Origin: Pseudomonadaceae bacterium
Lineage (GTDB): Bacteria > Pseudomonadota > Gammaproteobacteria > Pseudomonadales > Pseudomonadaceae
Length of the DNA stretch: 64,000 nucleotides
Assembly (NCBI GenBank): GCA_030602315.1
Contig: JAUVZY010000009.1
Location: 1 to 64,000 of the forward strand
Direction of reading: 5' to 3'
Part shown: positions 17,498-27,502 of the stretch, piece after piece
How positions within the stretch are numbered: position 1 is the first letter of the stretch
Layout of the letters: each line of letters starts with the position of its first letter
Translations under genes and position numbers: made by a program
Notes under the pieces: generated by a model
Told to the model about the DNA's origin: nothing
Database searches by the model: none
The model's input: the letters and a program-made list of their open reading frames with translations, nothing else

Positions 17498-18817
17498 ATG
17501 CCAACGCCCCGTGCCACCCTGCTCGTGCCTGCGAGCCTGCTGGCCCTGGCCAGCCTGCCCGCCAGCGCCGCGTTGGTCGCAGACAGCAAGGCCACACTGC
17601 AACTGCGCAACGTCTATTACAGCCAGGACATCCGCCATCAATCAGCGCCCTCGGCGCGGGAGTGGGGCCAGGGCTTGGTGTTCAATTTCCAGTCCGGCTT
17701 CAGCGATGGTCCGCTCGGTTTCGGGCTGGACGCCAACGCCTTCTACGGCTTGCGCCTGGACGCCGGCGGGCGGGCCGGCAAGCCGGACATCAGCCGCAGC
17801 CCGGGGGCGATGTTTCCGCTGGCGCACGACGGCAGCCCGGTCGACGAGTTCGGCCGGCTGGGCCTGACCGGCAAGCTGCGGCTGTCCAAATCGCTGCTGC
17901 AGGTGGGCACGCTGCTGCCGAAGATGCCGGTGCTGGTCCACACCGACCGGCTGGCCCTGCAGACCTTCGAGGGTGGCCAGCTGACGGTCAGCGAACGGGA
18001 CGACCTGACGCTGACCGGCGGCCTGCTGAAGCATTCGGCCGAGCGCAACTCCAGCGACAGTGACAGCGGCCTGAGCATCGCCGGCGCCGGCCCTGGCCAG
18101 ACCAGCAACCGGTTCGTCTTCGCCGGCGCGGACTACCGCGTCACCCCCAACCTCCTGGCGCAGTACTACCTCGGTCAGCTGCAGGACTTCTACCGCCAGC
18201 ACTTCGTCGGCCTGCTGCACACCCAGGCATTGCCGCGCGGCAGCCTGAAAACCGACCTGCGCTACTTCGACAGCCGCGCCGCCGGCCACAACGCCAGCCT
18301 CGCCGGCCGCAGCGAGGGCTACCGCAGCGCCGGTGACTGGCCAGACGGCGACCCCGCGACCGGCAAGGTGGACAACCGCGTGGCCAGCGTACTGCTGAGC
18401 TATGGCCTCGGTGGCCATGCCCTGGGGCTGGGCTACCAGACGGTCAGCGGCCACAGCGACTTTCCGCACCTGAATCAGGGCGCCGGCCGTACCGTGTACC
18501 TGATCACCAACGCGCAGATCGGCAAGTTCCTCAGCGCCGGGCAAGACACCTGGCTGGCCAGCTACGCCTTTGACTTCACGCCCCTCGGCCTGGCCGGGCT
18601 GAAGGCCAGCCTCGCCTACTTTCACAGCGACGACATCGACGCCAGCCCGGGCAGCAACCGCGAGTGGGAGCGCGACCTGCGTCTGGACTACCTGCAGCCC
18701 TCCGGCACGCTCAAGGGGCTCGGCCTGACCTGGCGCAACGGCGTGCTGCGCGGCAACGACCAGCGCGACCAGGACGAGAACCAGCTGATCGTCAGCTACA
18801 CGCTGCCGCTGCGCTGA
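17498..18817 (+). CDS. OprD-family outer-membrane porin, probably molybdate-linked
   Basis: The protein has 439 residues with a signal peptide (ending near SLPASAALV, residue 25). The body is that of an OprD-type barrel: SKATLQLRNVYYSQD at the start, GSPVDEFGRLGLTGKLRLS, LLPKMPVLVHTDRLLP-like loop region, and a terminal strand LIVSYTLPLR. OprD porins take up small anions, amino acids or carboxylates. Three ModE-like boxes lie directly upstream and modE-modABC downstream, which suggests that this porin serves oxyanion (molybdate) entry. That link is inference from operators and context, not from the channel sequence. Confidence 0.85.
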   Translation: MPTPRATLLVPASLLALASLPASAALVADSKATLQLRNVYYSQDIRHQSAPSAREWGQGLVFNFQSGFSDGPLGFGLDANAFYGLRLDAGGRAGKPDISRSPGAMFPLAHDGSPVDEFGRLGLTGKLRLSKSLLQVGTLLPKMPVLVHTDRLALQTFEGGQLTVSERDDLTLTGGLLKHSAERNSSDSDSGLSIAGAGPGQTSNRFVFAGADYRVTPNLLAQYYLGQLQDFYRQHFVGLLHTQALPRGSLKTDLRYFDSRAAGHNASLAGRSEGYRSAGDWPDGDPATGKVDNRVASVLLSYGLGGHALGLGYQTVSGHSDFPHLNQGAGRTVYLITNAQIGKFLSAGQDTWLASYAFDFTPLGLAGLKASLAYFHSDDIDASPGSNREWERDLRLDYLQPSGTLKGLGLTWRNGVLRGNDQRDQDENQLIVSYTLPLR

Positions 18818-18850
18818 CCGTTGGCCCCCGGCGGCGCCGTCACCGTCCGC

Positions 18851-19279
18851 TCAGGCCGGTACGCCGAGGATCACCTGCGACGACTTCACCACCGCCACCG
18901 CCTCGGCGCCGGGTGTCAGGCCCAGCTCGGCGACCGCCTCGCGGGTCACCAGCGCGGTGATCAGGCTGCCGCCGGGCAGCTGCAGGCTGACCTCGGCGTT
19001 CACCGGCCCGCTCTGCACGGCCCGGACCACTCCACGCAGCTGATTGCGCGCCGACAGTTTCAGCGGCTCGTCAGCGGCCATCAGCATCACCCACGGCGCC
19101 TTGACCAGGGCGACCACCTCGCCGCCTTCGGCCAGCCCGAGCGAGGCGATGCTGTCGAGGGTGACCACCGCCACCAGGCGGTCGCCGCCGGCCAGCGCCA
19201 CCTCCACCAGCGCATTGACCGCACCGGGGACGATCGACGCCACCCGCCCGTTGAACCGATTGCGCGCACTGACCTTCAT
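18851..19279 (-). CDS. Di-Mop molybdate-binding protein (molbindin-like)
   Basis: The protein has 142 residues made of two tandem Mop/TOBE units, each starting with a SARN motif (KVSARNRFNGRVASIVPG and KLSARNQLRGVVRAVQSG). Such proteins bind and buffer molybdate in the cytoplasm. The ATG at 19279 has GGGAGAG upstream, so it is preferred over an in-frame start 33 bases earlier. It is transcribed divergently from modE across a region with three ModE-like boxes. The second unit closely resembles the Mop units at the C-terminus of the adjacent ModE, so duplication from one ancestor is likely. Confidence 0.88.
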   Translation of the reverse strand: MKVSARNRFNGRVASIVPGAVNALVEVALAGGDRLVAVVTLDSIASLGLAEGGEVVALVKAPWVMLMAADEPLKLSARNQLRGVVRAVQSGPVNAEVSLQLPGGSLITALVTREAVAELGLTPGAEAVAVVKSSQVILGVPA

Positions 19280-19313
19280 GGAGCTCTCCCTGGGCTGTCC
19301 GGAACCGCACAAA

Positions 19314-19337
19314 CGTTATTTACCGGTCTGTATAGCC
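19314..19337. promoter_or_regulatory. ModE-like operator 4 (di-Mop side)
   Basis: The half-sites CGTTATTTA and TGTATAGCC are separated by six bases, about 35 bases upstream of the di-Mop start, where a bound regulator would sit over its promoter. Confidence 0.55.
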
Positions 19338-19370
19338 GTGTCGCCTTCCCCACAACGACACCACGCCGAC

Positions 19371-19394
19371 ACCCTAGCGCAGGGTTGTATAGCG
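19371..19394. promoter_or_regulatory. ModE-like half-site 5
   Basis: The right half TGTATAGCG fits the consensus well but the left half (ACCCTAGCG) is poor. It lies in the middle of the modE / di-Mop divergent region. Confidence 0.35.
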
Positions 19395-19432
19395 CGGAAA
19401 CCGCAAGAAAGCGGGCTTTGGCACTGCGCTTG

Positions 19433-19458
19433 CTTTATATAAATCACGCTACATAGAA
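19433..19458. promoter_or_regulatory. ModE-like operator 6 just upstream of modE
   Basis: The half-sites CTTTATATA and TACATAGAA are separated by eight bases. It ends 17 bases before the modE start, consistent with autoregulation of modE-modABC. Confidence 0.5.
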
Positions 19459-19474
19459 AACGCCCGAGGCCCCG

Positions 19475-20287
19475 ATGACCGCCACCCGCTTTCTTGCCCG
19501 CATGTCGCTGGACACCGAGACGGGCGCCGCGCTCTCCGATACGCGCATCCGCCTGCTCGAGGAAATCGGTCGCAAGGGCTCGATCAACCAGGCGGCCAAG
19601 GCGGTGCCGCTGTCCTACAAGGCCGCCTGGGACGCCATCGACGTGCTCAACAACCTGTCGCCCGAACCGCTGGTGCTGCGCGTGGCCGGCGGGCGGCAGG
19701 GCGGCGGCACCCAGCTGACCGATTACGGTCGGCGCATCGTGGCCATGTACCGGGCGCTGGAGCTGGAATACCAGCAGACCCTCGACCGCCTCGCCCTGCG
19801 CCTGCATGAGATCGACGGCACCGACATCCCGTCGTTCCAGAAGCTGATGCACCGCATGAGCATGAAGACCAGCGCGCGCAATCAGTTTTCCGGGCCGATC
19901 ACCGGGCTGCGCCTGGGCGGGGTGGACTACGAGGTGCGCATCCGCCTCGACGAGCAGCACGAGATCGTCGCCGTGATCACCAAGGCCAGCGCGGAAAACC
20001 TCGGCCTGGCCATCGGCAAGGAGGTGTTCGCCCTGGTGAAGTCCTCGTCGGTGATGCTGGCCAACTACCGCTCGCTCAAGCTCAGCGCGCGCAACCAGCT
20101 GTGGGGGGAGGTCAGCCAGATACGCCACGGGCCGGTGTCCAGCGAGGTGAGCCTGACCCTCGCCTCGGGGCGCAACGTCACCAGCACGCTGACCAGCGAA
20201 AGCTGCGAAAGCCTGGGGCTGGAAGTCGGCGGCTCGGCCTGCGCGTTCTTCAAGTCCTCCAGCGTCATCCTCGCCACCTACGAATAA
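19475..20287 (+). CDS. modE: Molybdate-responsive transcriptional regulator ModE
   Basis: The protein has 270 residues. The N-terminal winged helix-turn-helix (LLEEIGRKGSINQAAKAVPLSYKAAWDAID, split as LLEEIGRKGS and INQAAKAVPLSYKAAW) is followed by a linker and two Mop domains, each opening with SARN (about residues 132 and 202). Molybdate binding to the Mop pair makes ModE a repressor of transport genes in E. coli. It lies 22 bases before modA and behind a cluster of ModE-like sites, so regulation of itself, modABC, the di-Mop gene and the porin is likely. Confidence 0.95.
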   Translation: MTATRFLARMSLDTETGAALSDTRIRLLEEIGRKGSINQAAKAVPLSYKAAWDAIDVLNNLSPEPLVLRVAGGRQGGGTQLTDYGRRIVAMYRALELEYQQTLDRLALRLHEIDGTDIPSFQKLMHRMSMKTSARNQFSGPITGLRLGGVDYEVRIRLDEQHEIVAVITKASAENLGLAIGKEVFALVKSSSVMLANYRSLKLSARNQLWGEVSQIRHGPVSSEVSLTLASGRNVTSTLTSESCESLGLEVGGSACAFFKSSSVILATYE

Positions 20288-20297
20288 CCCAACCTAG

Positions 20298-21059
<762 letters not shown>

Positions 21060-21063
21060 GCCC

Positions 21064-21747
21064 ATGCCGATCAGCGACCTGGACCTGGCGGCGATCCGCC
21101 TGACCCTGGAGCTGGCCACGGTGACCACCGTGCTGCTGCTGCTGATCGGCACGCCGATCGCCTGGTGGCTGGCGCGTACCCGTTCGGCGTGGAAGGCGCC
21201 GATCGGTGCGGTGGTCGCCCTGCCGCTGGTCTTGCCGCCCACCGTGCTGGGCTTCTACCTGCTGCTGCTGATGGGCCCGAACGGGCCGGTCGGCCAGCTC
21301 ACCCTGGCGCTGGGCCTCGGCACTCTGCCGTTCACCTTCGCCGGGCTGGTGGTGGCCTCGGTGTTCTACTCGCTGCCGTTCGTGGTGCAGCCGCTGCAAA
21401 ATGCCTTCGAGGCCATCGGCGAGCGCCCGCTGGAGGTGGCCGCCACCTTGCGCGCCGGCCCCTGGGATTCGTTCTTCACGGTGATCCTGCCGCTGGCGCG
21501 GCCGGGCTTTGTCACCGCCTCGATTCTCGGTTTCGCCCACACCGTCGGCGAGTTCGGCGTGGTGCTGATGATCGGCGGCAACATCCCGGAAAAGACCCGC
21601 ACGGTGGCGGTGCAGATCTTCGATCACGTCGAAGCGATGGACTACGCGCCGGCGCACTGGCTGTCCGGCGGCATGGTGCTGTTCTCCTTCCTGGTGCTGC
21701 TGGCGCTGTATTCGAGCCGGCGCTTCAAGCCGGGACTGGGCAACTGA
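21064..21747 (+). CDS. modB: Molybdate ABC transporter permease ModB
   Basis: The protein has 227 residues with five to six membrane helices and the permease coupling loop ([17 protein letters not shown], about residues 117-133). The segment [20 protein letters not shown] is characteristic of ModB. It starts four bases after modA and is followed by modC after 10 bases, a standard modABC operon. Confidence 0.95.
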   Translation: MPISDLDLAAIRLTLELATVTTVLLLLIGTPIAWWLARTRSAWKAPIGAVVALPLVLPPTVLGFYLLLLMGPNGPVGQLTLALGLGTLPFTFAGLVVASVFYSLPFVVQPLQNAFEAIGERPLEVAATLRAGPWDSFFTVILPLARPGFVTASILGFAHTVGEFGVVLMIGGNIPEKTRTVAVQIFDHVEAMDYAPAHWLSGGMVLFSFLVLLALYSSRRFKPGLGN

Positions 21748-21757
21748 GGAGGCGCGG

Positions 21758-22864
21758 ATGACCGCAGCCATTGACCTGCAAGACACCCGCAGCGGCATCC
21801 GGGCGCACTTTCAGCTGAGCTTCGGCGAGTTCGCCCTGGACGTGGCACTGGCCCTGCCCGGGCGCGGCGTCACCGCGCTGTTCGGTCATTCCGGTTCGGG
21901 CAAGACCACCTGCCTGCGCTGCGTCGCCGGCCTCGAGCGCGCCGAAGGCCGGCTGGAGGTGAACGGCGAGCTGTGGCAGGACAGCGCACGCGGGCTGTTC
22001 GTGCCCCCGCACCAGCGCGCCATCGGCTATGTATTCCAGGAGGCCAGCCTGTTCCCGCACCTGTCGGTGCGGCGCAACCTGGAGTTCGGCCTCAAGCGCG
22101 TCGAACGCCGCCAGCGGCGGGTGGACTGGCAGCACACCCTGGAGCTGCTGGGCATCGAGCACCTGCTCGAACGCATGCCCAGTCGGCTGTCGGGCGGCGA
22201 GCGCCAGCGCGTCGGCATCGCCCGCGCGCTGCTGACCAGCCCGCGCCTGCTGTTGATGGACGAGCCGCTGGCGGCGCTGGATCTCAAGCGCAAGAACGAG
22301 ATCCTGCCCTACCTCGAACGCCTGCATGACGAGCTGGACATTCCGCTGCTGTACGTCAGCCATTCGCCGGATGAAGTGGCGCGTCTGGCCGACCACCTGG
22401 TGCTGCTGGACCAGGGCCGGGTGGTGGCCGCCGGCGGCCTGCGCGAGACCCTGGCGCGGCTCGATCTGCCCACCGCGTTCGCCGACGATGCCGGCGTGGT
22501 CATCGAATCGACCGTGGCCGAACACGACGATCACTACCACCTCACCCGCCTGGTGTTTCCCGGCGGCGCGGTGCTGGTGGCGCGCCGCCCCGAGGCGCTC
22601 GGCCAGCGCCTGCGCTTTCGCCTGCACGCGCGCGACGTGAGCCTGGCGCTGCAGCGGCACGACGACACCAGCATCAGCAATGCGCTGCAGGCCAGCGTCT
22701 GCGAAATCGCCCCGGCCGACACCCCCGCCCACGTGCTGGTGCGCCTGGACGCCGAGGGCACGCCGCTGCTGGCGCGCATCGCCCGCCGCTCCGCCGACCA
22801 GCTCGCCCTCGCCCCCGGCAAGGTGGTGTGGGCACAGATCAAGACCGTGGCGCTGCTGGGCTGA
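21758..22864 (+). CDS. modC: Molybdate ABC transporter ATP-binding protein ModC
   Basis: The protein has 368 residues: Walker [10 protein letters not shown] (residues about 43-51), Q-loop [11 protein letters not shown], signature [15 protein letters not shown], Walker [13 protein letters not shown] and switch histidine [10 protein letters not shown]. The C-terminal region from about residue 290 is a TOBE/Mop domain. The length fits ModC. AGGAGG precedes the start. It closes the modE-modABC unit; the palindromic repeat region follows 50 bases after the stop. Confidence 0.95.
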   Translation: MTAAIDLQDTRSGIRAHFQLSFGEFALDVALALPGRGVTALFGHSGSGKTTCLRCVAGLERAEGRLEVNGELWQDSARGLFVPPHQRAIGYVFQEASLFPHLSVRRNLEFGLKRVERRQRRVDWQHTLELLGIEHLLERMPSRLSGGERQRVGIARALLTSPRLLLMDEPLAALDLKRKNEILPYLERLHDELDIPLLYVSHSPDEVARLADHLVLLDQGRVVAAGGLRETLARLDLPTAFADDAGVVIESTVAEHDDHYHLTRLVFPGGAVLVARRPEALGQRLRFRLHARDVSLALQRHDDTSISNALQASVCEIAPADTPAHVLVRLDAEGTPLLARIARRSADQLALAPGKVVWAQIKTVALLG

Positions 22865-22912
22865 ACGCCAACCGGCCCACGGGGCCGTTGGTGGATCGCT
22901 ACCAGCGGCCCC

Positions 22913-23280
22913 CGCAGGGTGGACAACGGCGCAGCCTTGGCCACCAGTGCCCGCCGCACCCGCGCAAAGGTGGCCAAGACCTGCGGTCGTTGACCACCCT
23001 ACGCCATGGTTGCAGCCCCGTAGGGCGGACAACGGCACACCCGTGCCCGGGGCACCTCGCCGCGCGCCCTTCCACGCAACCGCCGGCCCAAGCCACTTGG
23101 TGGATCGCGACAGCGCGATCGACCCGACCAGCCGCCCCCGTAGGGTGGACAACGGCGCAGCCTTGTCCACCAACGCCTGCCGCACCCGCGCAAAGGTGGC
23201 CAAGACCTGCGGTCGTTGACCACCCTACGGCCCTGATTCAGCCCCGCAGGGCGGACAACGGCGCAGCCTTGTCCACCAAC
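22913..23280. repeat. Cluster of palindromic 91-bp hairpin repeats and fragments
   Basis: The 605 bases between modC and cydP hold no supported gene. Two 91-base units (22913-23003 and 23139-23229) differ at about five positions. Each begins CGYAGGGTGGACAACG and ends CGTTGACCACCCTACG, with the inner arms TTGGCCACC and GGTGGCCAA, so each could fold into a long imperfect hairpin with a loop of about 20 bases. Partial left arms recur at 23019-23040 and 23245-23280. TGGTGGATCGC flanks both full units. This is a dispersed palindromic element (REP/MITE-like), not CRISPR: there is no regular spacing of short direct repeats. Confidence 0.75.
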
Positions 23281-23469
23281 CCCCGGCACCACCGCCGCGT
23301 CCCACCGCAAGATGCGCCCGCGCTGCCGCACCGCAGCCATCCCATACCCCGACCCGTATGCGGTCGATTGCCGCGTGCGACAGCCCGTCACTAGCGAGGG
23401 GCCAGCGCTCGGCGTCTGATAGGCACGTTACCAAATGTGACAGCCCTCTCACTTCGCCGGAGCCCCGCC

Positions 23470-23694
23470 ATGCCCGAACCGACCGCTCCCTCGCCCTGGC
23501 GCCTGCCGCTGGTGCGCGAGCTTGCCGTGATTCTGGCGATCAAGCTGGTGCTGCTGCTGGGCATCCGCGCGATCTGGTTCGACGCGCCGACGCGGCCGGA
23601 AAACGGCAGCGCGCGGGTTGGCGAGCGGCTGCTCGGCGAGGCGAAACGGCCGTCACTTTCCCTGCGCACAACCTCCGAGGAGGCGCCTGAATGA
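23470..23694 (+). CDS. cydP: Putative small cytochrome bd subunit CydP
   Basis: The protein has 74 residues: a short N-terminal tail, one membrane helix (about residues 17-32, [16 protein letters not shown]) and a periplasmic or cytoplasmic tail rich in polar residues. It lies immediately before cydA with an ATGA overlap. This position and shape match the small protein named CydP that precedes cydA in many proteobacteria. It probably binds and stabilises the oxidase. The ATG at 23470 is preferred over an in-frame start 33 bases earlier, since the latter would add an unusual basic extension. Confidence 0.75.
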   Translation: MPEPTAPSPWRLPLVRELAVILAIKLVLLLGIRAIWFDAPTRPENGSARVGERLLGEAKRPSLSLRTTSEEAPE

Positions 23695-25307
23695 GTGCCG
23701 ATGTAGTAGTCGATCTGTCGCGGCTGCAGTTCGCGATGACCGCGATGTACCACTTTCTGTTCGTGCCGCTGACCCTGGGCCTGGCCTTTTTGCTGGCGAT
23801 CATGGAGTCGGTCTATGTGATGACCGGCAAGCAGGTCTACCAGGACATGGTGAAGTTCTGGGGCAAGCTGTTCGGCATCAACTTCGCCCTGGGCGTCACC
23901 ACCGGGCTGACCATGGAGTTCCAGTTCGGCACCAACTGGGCGTACTACTCCCACTATGTGGGCGACATCTTCGGCGCGCCGCTGGCCATCGAAGGGCTGA
24001 TGGCGTTCTTTCTCGAATCGACCTTCATCGGCCTGTTCTTCTTCGGCTGGGATCGGCTCACCCGGCTGCAGCACCTGGCGGTGACCTGGCTGGTGGCGCT
24101 CGGCTCGAACCTCTCGGCGCTGTGGATTCTGATCGCCAATGGCTGGATGCAGAACCCGGTGGGTGCCGAATTCAATTACGACACCATGCGCATGGAGCTG
24201 ACTGACTTCGGCGCGCTGATCTTCAACCCGGTGGCGCAGGTCAAGTTCGTGCACACCGTGGCGGCCGGCTATGTCACCGGGGCGATCTTCGTGCTGGCGA
24301 TCTCCAGCTACTACCTGCTGAAGGGGCGCGACCTGCCGTTCGCCCGCCGCTCGTTCGCCATCGCCTCGGCCTTCGGCCTGGCATCGATCCTCTCGGTGAT
24401 CGTGCTGGGCGACGAATCGGGCTACGAGATCGGCGACGTGCAAAAGACCAAGCTCGCCGCCATCGAGGCCGAGTGGGATACCCACCCGGCGCCGGCCAGC
24501 TTCACCCTGTTCGGCCTGCCCGACCAGGAGGCGCAGCGCACCGACTACGCGGTGAAGATTCCCTTCGCGCTCGGCCTGATCGCCACCCGCTCGCTGGATG
24601 AACAGGTCATCGGCATCAAGGACCTGATCGCCGAGCATGAGCAGCGCATCCGCCGCGGCATGAATGCCTATGCGCTGTTGCAGCAGATTCGCGGCGGCGA
24701 CCGCAGCGCGAACACCCTGGCCGCGTTCGACGCGCTGAAGGGCGATCTCGGCTACGGCCTGCTGCTGAAGAAGTACACCGACGCGGTGGTGGATGCGAGC
24801 GACGCGCAGATCGCCCAGGCCGCGCGGGACACCATCCCCCACGTGCCGAGCCTGTTCTGGACCTTCCGTATCATGGTCGCCTCGGGCTTTGCCATGCTCG
24901 CGCTGTTCGTCTGCGCCTTCTACGCCTCGGCCAAGCGCAACGCCGAGCGCAAGCCGTGGCTGCTCAAGTGGGCGCTGTTCAGCCTGCCGTTGCCGTGGCT
25001 GGCGGCGCAGACCGGCTGGTACGTCGCCGAGCACGGCCGCCAGCCCTGGTCGATCGGCGAGGTGCTGCCGACCCATCTGTCCGCCTCCAGCCTCTCGGCG
25101 GGCGATCTGTGGGGCTCGCTGCTGGCCCTGGTGGCCTTCTACAGCCTGCTGCTGGTGGTGGAGATGTACCTGATGATCCGCTTCGCCCGACTCGGGCCCT
25201 CGAGCCTGCATACCGGCCGCTACCACTTCGAGCAGACGGCAGAACCCGCGCCGCTAAACGAACACATCCCGGCCGCCAAACCCGCCCCCGCTCCGGCGAC
25301 TGTCTGA
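23691..25307 (+). CDS. cydA: Cytochrome bd ubiquinol oxidase subunit I
   Basis: The protein has 538 residues and closely follows E. coli CydA by eye: [20 protein letters not shown] with the haem ligand His21, [25 protein letters not shown] (second haem ligand) and [13 protein letters not shown]. The quinol loop around residues 250-400 is long ([15 protein letters not shown]... through [10 protein letters not shown]), so this is the E. coli bd-I type rather than the short-loop CioA type more common in Pseudomonas. It oxidises ubiquinol and reduces oxygen at high affinity in the inner membrane. It is coupled to cydP and followed by cydB after 10 bases. Confidence 0.96.
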   Translation: MSADVVVDLSRLQFAMTAMYHFLFVPLTLGLAFLLAIMESVYVMTGKQVYQDMVKFWGKLFGINFALGVTTGLTMEFQFGTNWAYYSHYVGDIFGAPLAIEGLMAFFLESTFIGLFFFGWDRLTRLQHLAVTWLVALGSNLSALWILIANGWMQNPVGAEFNYDTMRMELTDFGALIFNPVAQVKFVHTVAAGYVTGAIFVLAISSYYLLKGRDLPFARRSFAIASAFGLASILSVIVLGDESGYEIGDVQKTKLAAIEAEWDTHPAPASFTLFGLPDQEAQRTDYAVKIPFALGLIATRSLDEQVIGIKDLIAEHEQRIRRGMNAYALLQQIRGGDRSANTLAAFDALKGDLGYGLLLKKYTDAVVDASDAQIAQAARDTIPHVPSLFWTFRIMVASGFAMLALFVCAFYASAKRNAERKPWLLKWALFSLPLPWLAAQTGWYVAEHGRQPWSIGEVLPTHLSASSLSAGDLWGSLLALVAFYSLLLVVEMYLMIRFARLGPSSLHTGRYHFEQTAEPAPLNEHIPAAKPAPAPATV

Positions 25308-25317
25308 GGACGCTGCC

Positions 25318-26457
25318 ATGTTCGACTACGAATTTCTCAAGCTCATCTGGTGGGTGCTGGTGGGCGTGCTGCTGATCGGCTTCGCCCTCACCGACGGTTT
25401 CGACATGGGCGCCATGGCGCTGATGCCCTTCGTCGGCCGTACCGACAACGAGCGGCGGGTGGCGATCAACACCATCGCCCCGCACTGGGACGGCAACCAG
25501 GTGTGGTTCATCACCGCCGGCGGTGCGCTGTTCGCCGCCTGGCCGATGGTCTACGCCACCGCCTTCTCCGGGTTGTACTGGGCGATGCTGCTGGTGCTGT
25601 TCGGGCTGTTCTGCCGGCCGGTCGGCTTCGACTACCGCAGCAAGCTGGAAAACACCCGCTGGCGCCGCGCCTGGGACTGGGCGCTGTTCACCGGCGGGGC
25701 GCTGCCGGCGCTGCTGTTCGGCGTGGCGTTCGGCAACCTGTTCCTCGGCCTGCCGTTTCGCTATGACGACACCCTGCGCTCCACCTACGAGGGCAACCTG
25801 TTCGGCCTGCTGCATCCGTTCGCCCTGCTCGCCGGGGTGGTCAGCCTGAGCATGCTCTGCGCCCACGGGGGCGCCTGGCTGATGCTGCGCACCGAGGGCG
25901 ACCTGTGGCGCCGCTCGCGCCACGCCACCCGCCTCTGCACGCTGGTATTTCTGGCGAGCTTCGCCGGTGCCGGGGTGTGGCTGGCGCTGGGCGTTACCGG
26001 GCTGTCGCTGGGTGAGGGGTTCGACGCCGGCGCGGTGCTCAACCCGTTGCACAAGCAGGTGCTGGCCGACAACCCCGGCTGGCTGGGCAACTACCACCGC
26101 TATCCGCTGACCCAGCTGGCGCCGCTGGCCGGGCTGGCCGGTGGCCTGCTGGCGCTGCTCGGCGCGCTCACCGGGCGCGCCGCACTGGCCTTTCTCGGCA
26201 GCAGCCTGGCGATCGTCGGCACGCTCTGCACCGCCGGTTTCGCGCTGTTTCCCTTCGTGCTGCCGTCGAGCCTGGACCCTGCGTCCAGCCTGACCCTGTG
26301 GGACGCGGTATCCAGCCAGCGCACCCTGGGCATCATGCTGGTGGTGGCGCTGATCTTCGTGCCGCTGATTCTGCTCTACACCCTCTGGTCGTACCTGCGC
26401 ATGTGGGGCCGGTTGAACGACCAGACCATCGAAGCCAACCCCCACGGCCTGTATTGA
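25318..26457 (+). CDS. cydB: Cytochrome bd ubiquinol oxidase subunit II
   Basis: The protein has 379 residues, the same length as E. coli CydB, with eight to nine membrane helices. Recognisable blocks are [40 protein letters not shown] and [20 protein letters not shown]. It forms the heterodimer with CydA. The stop is followed by GAGGAG and the cydX start after 11 bases. Confidence 0.96.
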   Translation: MFDYEFLKLIWWVLVGVLLIGFALTDGFDMGAMALMPFVGRTDNERRVAINTIAPHWDGNQVWFITAGGALFAAWPMVYATAFSGLYWAMLLVLFGLFCRPVGFDYRSKLENTRWRRAWDWALFTGGALPALLFGVAFGNLFLGLPFRYDDTLRSTYEGNLFGLLHPFALLAGVVSLSMLCAHGGAWLMLRTEGDLWRRSRHATRLCTLVFLASFAGAGVWLALGVTGLSLGEGFDAGAVLNPLHKQVLADNPGWLGNYHRYPLTQLAPLAGLAGGLLALLGALTGRAALAFLGSSLAIVGTLCTAGFALFPFVLPSSLDPASSLTLWDAVSSQRTLGIMLVVALIFVPLILLYTLWSYLRMWGRLNDQTIEANPHGLY

Positions 26458-26468
26458 GGAGATCAAGC

Positions 26469-26582
26469 ATGTGGTACTTCACCTGGGTACTCGGCGTACT
26501 GCTGGCCTGCAGCTTCGGCATCATCAATGCGCTGTGGCTGGAAACCACCCCGGAGTTCGGCGATGACGACGCCCGCCGTTGA
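26469..26582 (+). CDS. cydX: Cytochrome bd small subunit CydX
   Basis: The protein has 37 residues, MWYFTWVLGVLLACSFGI followed by INALWLETTPEFGDDDARR, matching the CydX family exactly in layout (Trp-Tyr start, one membrane helix, LWLE, acidic tail). CydX is needed for stable bd-I haem centres in E. coli. GAGGAG lies 8-10 bases upstream. Its end overlaps ybgE by 20 bases. Confidence 0.93.
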   Translation: MWYFTWVLGVLLACSFGIINALWLETTPEFGDDDARR

Positions 26583-26862
26583 GCGCGGGCCGCTGGCCGG
26601 CGGCGCCAGCCGGGCGCTGTCGCTGGCGCTGGCCTCGCCGCTGGCGTTGCTGCTGTTGATCCACCCGGCGGCCTTTCTCGACGGCCAGGGCCGCTACAGC
26701 CACGCGCTGCTGATGGCGGTGATGCTGGGGATCTCCACCGGCTTCATCCACGGCGTGGGTTTTGTGCCGCGCGGGCTCTGGCGCTGGGTGTTCCATCCGC
26801 TGGCGGGCTGGGCACTGGCGGCGCTGGGCTACGCACTGCTCTGGCAGGCGCGACTCGCCTGA
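26563..26862 (+). CDS. ybgE: Cyd operon protein YbgE-like
   Basis: The protein has 99 residues with three membrane helices (about residues 20-37, 45-64, 74-95). FIHGVGFVP, a block seen in YbgE proteins, lies near residue 68. It starts inside cydX and ends the cyd operon. The role of YbgE is not known; the family is found only with cydAB. The ATG at 26563 is chosen because an earlier in-frame start would extend further back over cydX without adding a helix. Confidence 0.8.
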   Translation: MTTPAVERGPLAGGASRALSLALASPLALLLLIHPAAFLDGQGRYSHALLMAVMLGISTGFIHGVGFVPRGLWRWVFHPLAGWALAALGYALLWQARLA

Positions 26863-26914
26863 CCGGCCGCGCGCGGGCTGCTACCATCGCCGGCCCATCC
26901 CCTCCGGCTCCAGC

Positions 26915-27355
26915 ATGTCCGCGCTCACCGCCTATTTCGGCCTGTTCATGGCCGCCCTCGTCGCCGCCACGCTGCTTCCGGCGCAGTCCGAAGCGGTGCT
27001 CAGCGGCCTGCTGCTGAGCGGCCACTATTCGCTGTGGACGCTGCTGGCAGTGGCCACCGTCGGCAACGTGCTGGGCTCGGTAATCAACTGGTGGCTGGGC
27101 CGCTCGCTGGAGCGTTTTCGTGAACGGCGCTGGTTTCCCTTCACGCCGGCGCAACTGGCCCGCGCCCAGGATCACTACCGGCGCTGGGGGCAGTGGTCGC
27201 TGCTGCTGTCCTGGGTGCCGCTGATCGGCGATCCGCTGACCCTGATCGCCGGGGTGATGCGCGAGCCGCTCGGGCGCTTTCTGCTCTTGGTGACGCTGGC
27301 CAAGGGCGGTCGCTACCTGGTGCTGGCCGGTATGCTGCTGGGCCTGTTCGGCTAA
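26915..27355 (+). CDS. yqaA: YqaA-family (DedA-like) membrane protein
   Basis: The protein has 146 residues. It shows LFMAALVAATLLPAQSEAVL, GNVLGSVINWWLGR and a final LLVTLAKGGRYLVLAG, the blocks of the small YqaA branch of the DedA/VTT superfamily (half-transporter-like membrane proteins, some acting on lipid carriers). It lies downstream of the cyd operon after 52 bases and may be independently expressed. Confidence 0.82.
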   Translation: MSALTAYFGLFMAALVAATLLPAQSEAVLSGLLLSGHYSLWTLLAVATVGNVLGSVINWWLGRSLERFRERRWFPFTPAQLARAQDHYRRWGQWSLLLSWVPLIGDPLTLIAGVMREPLGRFLLLVTLAKGGRYLVLAGMLLGLFG

Positions 27356-27502
27356 CGGCTGCACAGCGCCAGGCGACCGGTGCGTCCGCGGTCAGTAATG
27401 GCAAAATGCTTACACGGGCAGGCGGCAGATGGCGATTGCCTCACACCGCCGCCGCTGTACGCTGCCGCGCACAACAAGGACCACAATAAAAGGCCTTCCT
27501 TC

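Noticed and set aside
22913-23280. Possible CRISPR array
   Set aside because: There are only two long palindromic copies with unequal spacing and no cas genes; it is a hairpin repeat element.
23330-23469. An Anr/FNR box before cydP
   Set aside because: No TTGAT-4-ATCAA pattern with acceptable matches was found by eye.
23691-26457. Cyanide-insensitive oxidase cioAB
   Set aside because: CydA has the long quinol loop and E. coli-like sequence, and CydX and YbgE are present, which fits bd-I.
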